Positions 59,301-64,000 of a stretch of DNA of 64,000 nucleotides are shown piece by piece (position 1 is the first letter of the stretch; the number at the start of each line of letters is the position of its first letter). This DNA is from Eremophila alpestris peregrina (lineage: Eukaryota; Chordata; Aves; Passeriformes; Alaudidae), in NCBI GenBank assembly GCA_009792885.1, contig WMCF01000067.1, positions 860,788 to 924,787 on the forward strand, in the 5' to 3' direction. Both the position numbers and the translations under genes were made by a program. Under the pieces are notes generated by a model that saw only the letters and a list, made by a program, of their open reading frames with translations, did no database searches and was not told the origin of the DNA.

Positions 59301-60828
59301 ATAATAAACCTCAGATCTTTTGCTTTTAATGAGAGGTCACACCAACAATCATCAGGCTGCAGAACTCTCACCAATGTTGAGAAATGAATCCTGCTCTCAA
59401 CATGGCACCTTTTACCCCAGTCAGGGTCTTTTTGCTGTTAATGAGCCAAGTGTCCAGTCCTCACTGCTCACTGTATTCCCCTTTAGCATGAAGAGGGAAT
59501 GACTAAGCAGGGATTTTCCATCAGAATTAGTACTGCTAAGTACACAGAGGAAAACGTTGCTCCTGCTCTGCAGCAGAGAAGCCTTTACCTGGGGAACACC
59601 AGCTTGCCAGGCAGTGACAGACGGGGAACATCCCTGCCCACGTTTGGTCCCAGGTGAAGCTTGCGGGATAACACATCCAGGGGGTTGTCAGCTGGCTGCG
59701 TGGCCACTTTCACCATGACATTGCTGTTAAAGATGTAGGCAGAAAAGAACACCTACAGAGCAAGGGAACCAGAAGTTACAAACTGCAATTACACAGCAAC
59801 TCAAGCTGAATGTATTTTTGCTTTGCTATTCAAGACAAGAAAGGATATTTTCCTTATACATTCATTGTATGTATGATGATAAAAGGCAAAATGTATTTCA
59901 AAAATTCAGATAGAGATTTTTACACTATTAATCCTCAAGAATAACTGGAATATACTTTCTGATATCTCAAGATATTAATATCTTGAGATTCTTTGGCAAA
60001 GCATCTGTCTGGACAAGAAGCAGACAGTGTGGGATGACAAATGCAGGTAACAGCACCCTGAAAATAGAAGAAAGCTGCAGAACAGAGAAGAAGTGCTGAG
60101 AACAAATGGAATGAGGCAGCCCTTGTCTCCAACAAGCTTTTATGCTACAGCCCATCCCACTGGAATCTCTGGCTGCCAGAGCTGTCAGTGATGCTGCCCT
60201 GGATCAGAGCTCGGTGTTATGCAAAGGTAAAACAAACCCCTCCTGCTATTTCAGAACACATTCTGTCACATTTCTTGTAGCAGTGCACTAAGATTTTATG
60301 CCAGCCTGTCTGGCTGTAAGTCCATTTGCATTCCTGTTCTGCAGATTTCAGTGCTAATCAGGAGCCAGCACTGTGTGTGCCCTGTGCCAGTGTGGACACA
60401 GCTCTACGTGTGTGGGAAATGCTTGTTCTCACCTTCAGCCAGCTTTCAAAATTTGAGGTGCAAATTATTATTTTTTTTAATAATATGCACAAGTCAAAAT
60501 ATTCTAATCTTATTTCTGCTTTGTTTCAAGTAATTAGCAAGGAAATAATTCTGTATCCTGCTGTAGAATTCATCATCTCAGAATGGAGTGGTGGAGCCCA
60601 CCTTCTGGCTTTGCCGATTTCCTCAACTTCATACCAGTAGAATTCATGTAACACTGGCCCAAGGCTGATTACAAATCCAGAGCATAAGAACAGTTTGAGC
60701 AAAACCAAACCAACCACTTACCCAGAAGACATCATAAATTAGTAACCCAGAGAGCAGCAAGCAGGAAACCTTGAGGCTCGGCAGCCGCACAAAGGCTATC
60801 ATTGCAACACACAGGCCCATAGCCAGAG
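56309..60828 (-). CDS. SPPL3: Signal peptide peptidase-like 3, last five coding exons (partial)
   Basis: SPPL3 is a Golgi GxGD-type intramembrane aspartyl protease that sheds glycosyltransferases and so tunes glycosylation. On the minus strand, exons 60722-60828, 59589-59752, 58197-58396, 57077-57186 and 56309-56380 join in frame. They give 217 residues plus stop, matching human residues 168-384. The first catalytic Asp lies in [14 protein letters not shown] (human Asp200). The second lies in [10 protein letters not shown] (human Asp271), the GxGD motif. The PAL motif appears in [16 protein letters not shown] of the last membrane segment. The C-terminus is [16 protein letters not shown]. Acceptors and donors are GT/AG. 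The first ~167 residues are not in this window; I searched the remaining 3.2 kb and did not find the preceding exon. Confidence 0.97.
56381..57076 (-). other. SPPL3: SPPL3 last intron
   Basis: A 696-base intron with GT/AG ends on the minus strand. No other feature is recognised in it. Confidence 0.9.
57077..57186 (-). CDS. SPPL3: SPPL3 coding exon with PAL motif
   Basis: A 110-base exon encoding [20 protein letters not shown] and on to LTMAYLK. PAL is the conserved motif near the active site. Acceptor CTTACAG and donor GTAAGA. Confidence 0.97.
57187..58196 (-). other. SPPL3: SPPL3 intron
   Basis: A 1.0 kb intron with GT/AG ends on the minus strand and no recognised feature. Confidence 0.9.
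58197..58396 (-). CDS. SPPL3: SPPL3 coding exon with GxGD motif
   Basis: A 200-base exon encoding [20 protein letters not shown] through CTLIGYFV. Its Asp matches human Asp271. The segment [15 protein letters not shown] carries a possible N-glycosylation sequon (NIS). The acceptor is CTCTTCAG and the donor GTGAGT. Confidence 0.97.
58397..59588 (-). other. SPPL3: SPPL3 intron
   Basis: A 1.19 kb intron with GT/AG ends on the minus strand and no recognised feature. Confidence 0.9.
59589..59752 (-). CDS. SPPL3: SPPL3 coding exon (loop after TM6)
   Basis: A 164-base exon encoding [20 protein letters not shown] through [10 protein letters not shown]. It links the two catalytic membrane segments. 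The acceptor reads GCTCTGTAG and the donor GTAAAG. Confidence 0.96.
59753..60721 (-). other. SPPL3: SPPL3 intron
   Basis: A 969-base intron with GT/AG ends on the minus strand and no recognised feature. Confidence 0.9.
60722..60828 (-). CDS. SPPL3: SPPL3 coding exon with YD motif
   Basis: A 107-base exon encoding [20 protein letters not shown] through GLLIYDVFW. Its Asp matches human Asp200. Acceptor CATTTTGTAG and donor GTAAGT. It is the most upstream SPPL3 exon seen here. Confidence 0.97.
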
Positions 60829-63800
60829 CTACAAAATGCAACACATCATTAGTTCATTAAAACAGCAAAACAAACAGAAAAACACCAGTCCCGAGCCAGT
60901 ATCTCCCCCCCAGGACCCCAAAGAAGGCTCTGTTTGCACCTGTGCAGCTCTGCATGCACTAGATGACTGTCTATCATTTCCAGACAGTGACATTCTTCTT
61001 ACCAGGGTTAAGCAAAGTCAAAATGCATTCAGTAGCCAAGTGCAAACACATCCCCATGGAAGCAGAGATCCCTCTGCAGGCACAACTGCCTGTTCCACTC
61101 AACTTCCACCACCCATCACAACAAAATGTTTCCATTCTCTGTCCTAGAGACTCCACCTCCCCTGTACAACCCTCACTACCCAATTTAAAACAGAAGCAAC
61201 AAAACCACTTTGAATTCTCTGTGCCCCAAACACAAACCTCTCCTTTTCCTCTATTGTTTTTTTCTAAGAAATGCATAAAATAAATAAGATCCTTGACTTA
61301 ATTCAGAAGGGGCACGGCTACATGACTTGTTGGAACTTGGTCTGACAAAAACCCACTCAAACCAAACTTCTGCTTGGGCAAGACTGTACAAGTCTGCCTG
61401 AACACCATGAAACGTCATCATTCAGATATCCAGGGATTTCCCAATAACCAAAATGAGTGTGAAAGCTTAGGGGAAAAAATATGGGTGAGTTTTTTCCTAA
61501 TCCCTCCTAAGGGTGTGTTTTCAGCCAGATCAATGAGCTGAACAACATGACACAGCTCAGATTTTCACTCTGTACCAAGGGGAATTTTGTCGGGGTAGAA
61601 AGGTAAACCCAGCCTTCACATTTGTGTCACTGCCTGCTTCTTTGAGCCCAGCCTCATCTACCAAGGATACTCAACTGACAACTGAATATATTTCTACTGG
61701 TTAAAGTAAGTCCCCAAAGAAATACTTACAACAAAACAGATTTTAAAAATACTGAAAAAGCAAATCAGCTTTCCTTTATGATATCAGTCTATTTGCAAGG
61801 AATAATCAGATTACAGCCAACCATGCAGACATTTGTCAACAAGGTATCTCTGTCTAACACGACATGGAATTTGTAAGAAGTTACAATCCCATTTTGGCCT
61901 ACTGGAACTGCAGGGGAAGCCAATTCATGATGCACATGCCCCTCAGTGTGACAGCTGGACTCAGCCAAAATGGACACATTAACCTCTGGAGTCTCAGGCT
62001 GTTAATTCTGGGGCTGTGAAACCACCTTCCACTTGCATTGCACCTGGAAGCTGGGGAGATCTTCCATCCACTCACTAGGGAAACACATCCATGCACATTC
62101 AAAGGATGAACATGCCCTGGGCCTCCTGCCAGCAGTGCCCAGAGGCTGCATCCCAGCAATTCTGCCAAGCCCACCTCATCTCCTGAGAACTGGCACCTTC
62201 AGCACAACCCCAAGTTGTGCAGCAGCCAGCTTTAATAAAGCAGTGGCATCACTGACATAAAAATGTACCCTAAGTCAACTGGAACTAGCTACAAAATGTG
62301 AGCAAATTACTGAGGTTTAAAGAATTTGACACAGCAAAGCAGCAGGAAAAAGAACTGCATTCAGTAATTCAGTATAGCCCTGAGTTACAGACTTCCTTAC
62401 AGAAGAGCAAATACAAGGGAACAGACTGTTTGAAATCAAAGAGGTTTCTCTGAAGCCTGTGTTAATAATAGCTCAAGTAAGCCTATATTTAGGAGAGGAT
62501 TTCCAGGTTATAATTAATGAGAAATGGAAATACTGTAAGCAGGGTGAGTTTTATCTTTTGTTCACACACTCCATTTCTCTCTCACTGGAATGAATACAGG
62601 CACATGCACAAGGCATCAAACTAAGCAAATACTGGGTAGAAAAGGAGATGGAAAAAATCCTTCAGCTGGCAGTGAAATACACATGCTAATAATTACCCAG
62701 TTTTGCAAATGCTTTAAGAAATCCTGGTACATTTAAAGAACAAACAAGAATTGCCCGAGAGCAAGTACAAGTAATATGGGCCAAAGTGCAGTCAATGCAC
62801 TTCTCTAAATGGAAGCCAGCTTCCCCATCCAACCTCATGCAGGGTGTGGACAAACTAAGTAAGGCAGATCTTCATTGAAATATACTTCAAATCATTAAAA
62901 AATAGCCAAAGATGAGAGAAGGACAGAAAGAGAGGCAGAGCAGCCACACAACCAGCAGCTCTGGTTTGGAAGGGCTGGGCAATGGGTTAACGAGGCTGAA
63001 TAAGAAAGCACTGGAGGAGTTAACTGTCAATTAACAGAACAAATTAACTCCAGAGTCCCTGCAAACACACTCCTTATGGAACAGGGATTAAGAATATTCT
63101 TGCATATGTGATTAGACTCTCTGGCAGCTTTCCAGCTCTCCTGCCTCCAGAGCAGGTGAAAGCTCCAAGATGCTGCTGGTGCAGGGTCTGGCTTACAAAG
63201 CACTGTGTAGGCTGGGGAGGCTTTAACTTCCCCCACAGGCCAGCAGGTGAAGCTCTGATCTGACTGAAGTGTACTTTAAAAGAAGGGAATATGAACACAG
63301 TTGCTGCAGCAGCTCCCAGGGTATCTGTGATATGCAGTTCACTCTGTAGCTGCGGATATTCCATACATCTATAGCACTGTACATCTCCAGCTCTGTCCAT
63401 TATTCAGGAAAGCTTTGATTTTAACCAGGCTTTACCAGGGAACAGTGACCATCCTGGGTGATTCTGTCATTCAGCAATCTCCTCTGAGAAATAAGGAATT
63501 TCAGTACCTATAAAGGTGCATCATCCCATGCCAGAACAACCCCCAGAGCCAACACGGGCTCACTGTGCCCTGTAACACGTCCCTGCCTTTAGAAGCACTT
63601 CAGCCAAGGGCTGTGCAGGCAGGGCCAGGGTAAGATCTGGGCACTGAAAGCTGTTCCAGCAGGAAACACCACACCTCCATTTCGTAAGGACTGGCAATTA
63701 CCAAGATGATTTCCCGTGTTCTCCTCAGCTCTCGAGCAGCAAAGCTCCTTCACACGGACAGAATTAACTGCCCAGCCCCACGGAACACCCAGGGTTCTCC

Positions 63801-63837
63801 AGGGCTGCTCCTCAGCAGGAACCGGCCCGTTCCTCCC
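60829..63837 (-). other. SPPL3: SPPL3 intron (incomplete)
   Basis: By gene structure this is the start of the large upstream intron region. I looked for the preceding conserved exon, which should contain a KISFGCCGRFTAAELL-like segment, and did not find it. No mobile element or RNA gene is recognised. Confidence 0.75.
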
Positions 63838-64000
63838 ACTCCTCCTCCAGCCCCGCCCCGCCCGGGCCATGAGCAGCGCGATCATTGTGTGCCCATGGCC
63901 CAAGAGGGATGCCCCGGGCCGGGCACGGCCGCAGCTGCCAGCGCTGCCCCCGGGACAGGAGCGCTGCACTGGCTGCACAGGGAGCGGCGCTGGCCCCGGG
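63838..64000. promoter_or_regulatory. GC/CpG-rich block at window edge
   Basis: Composition changes abruptly to GC- and CpG-rich sequence with GC boxes (CCCCGCCCCGCCC near 63852). It is inside the SPPL3 gene by human structure. It could be an internal CpG island or an alternative promoter. Too little is visible to decide. Confidence 0.35.

Noticed and set aside
1..64000. CRISPR arrays, operons, riboswitches, rRNA or tRNA genes
   Set aside because: Nothing of the kind is visible. Spliced vertebrate genes fill the window, and I saw no repeat-spacer array or cloverleaf-like sequence on reading.

Overview
This is a eukaryotic, vertebrate window, most likely from a bird. It carries five protein-coding genes split by GT/AG introns, each close to its mammalian counterpart. 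Gene order and strands are CABP1 (+), MLEC (+), UNC119B (+), ACADS (+), SPPL3 (-), the order known from human 12q24.31. Short introns, few recognisable interspersed repeats and the known placement of this block on a chicken microchromosome point to an avian genome, but the species cannot be named from the sequence.

Layout. 1-5465: sequence upstream of, or intronic to, CABP1, with no coding exon recognised. 5466-18233: CABP1, seven coding exons, 226 residues. 18234-22890: CABP1 3' sequence and intergenic DNA. 22900-24170: CpG-island promoter of MLEC. 23610-30431: MLEC, five exons, 277 residues, followed by a probable 3'UTR of about 5.7 kb. 37150-37745: CpG-island promoter of UNC119B. 37372-40162: UNC119B, five exons, 239 residues. 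40163-43980: UNC119B 3' sequence and intergenic DNA with a short GC-rich spot that looks like a CTCF site. 43985-44735: CpG-island promoter of ACADS. 44219-50287: ACADS, ten exons, 414 residues. 50288-56308: convergent 3' ends of ACADS and SPPL3. 56309-60828 (minus): the last five coding exons of SPPL3 (217 residues). The first ~167 residues lie beyond the right edge, and 60829-64000 is SPPL3 intron.

Exon boundaries were set by hand from splice sites, reading phase and agreement with the known protein families. In the four complete genes every exon joins in frame and the totals divide by three. The genes are not an operon and do not share a pathway: a neuronal Ca2+ sensor, an ER lectin, a myristoyl-protein carrier, a mitochondrial short-chain acyl-CoA dehydrogenase and a Golgi intramembrane protease. 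The most interesting non-coding signals are a perfect RFX X-box palindrome 67 bp upstream of the UNC119B start codon (UNC119B is a cilium-trafficking factor), another in the MLEC promoter, an NRF1-like site and a CTCF-like site packed just upstream of the ACADS start codon, and the CTCF-like site between UNC119B and ACADS. I found no evidence of a previously undescribed biological system.
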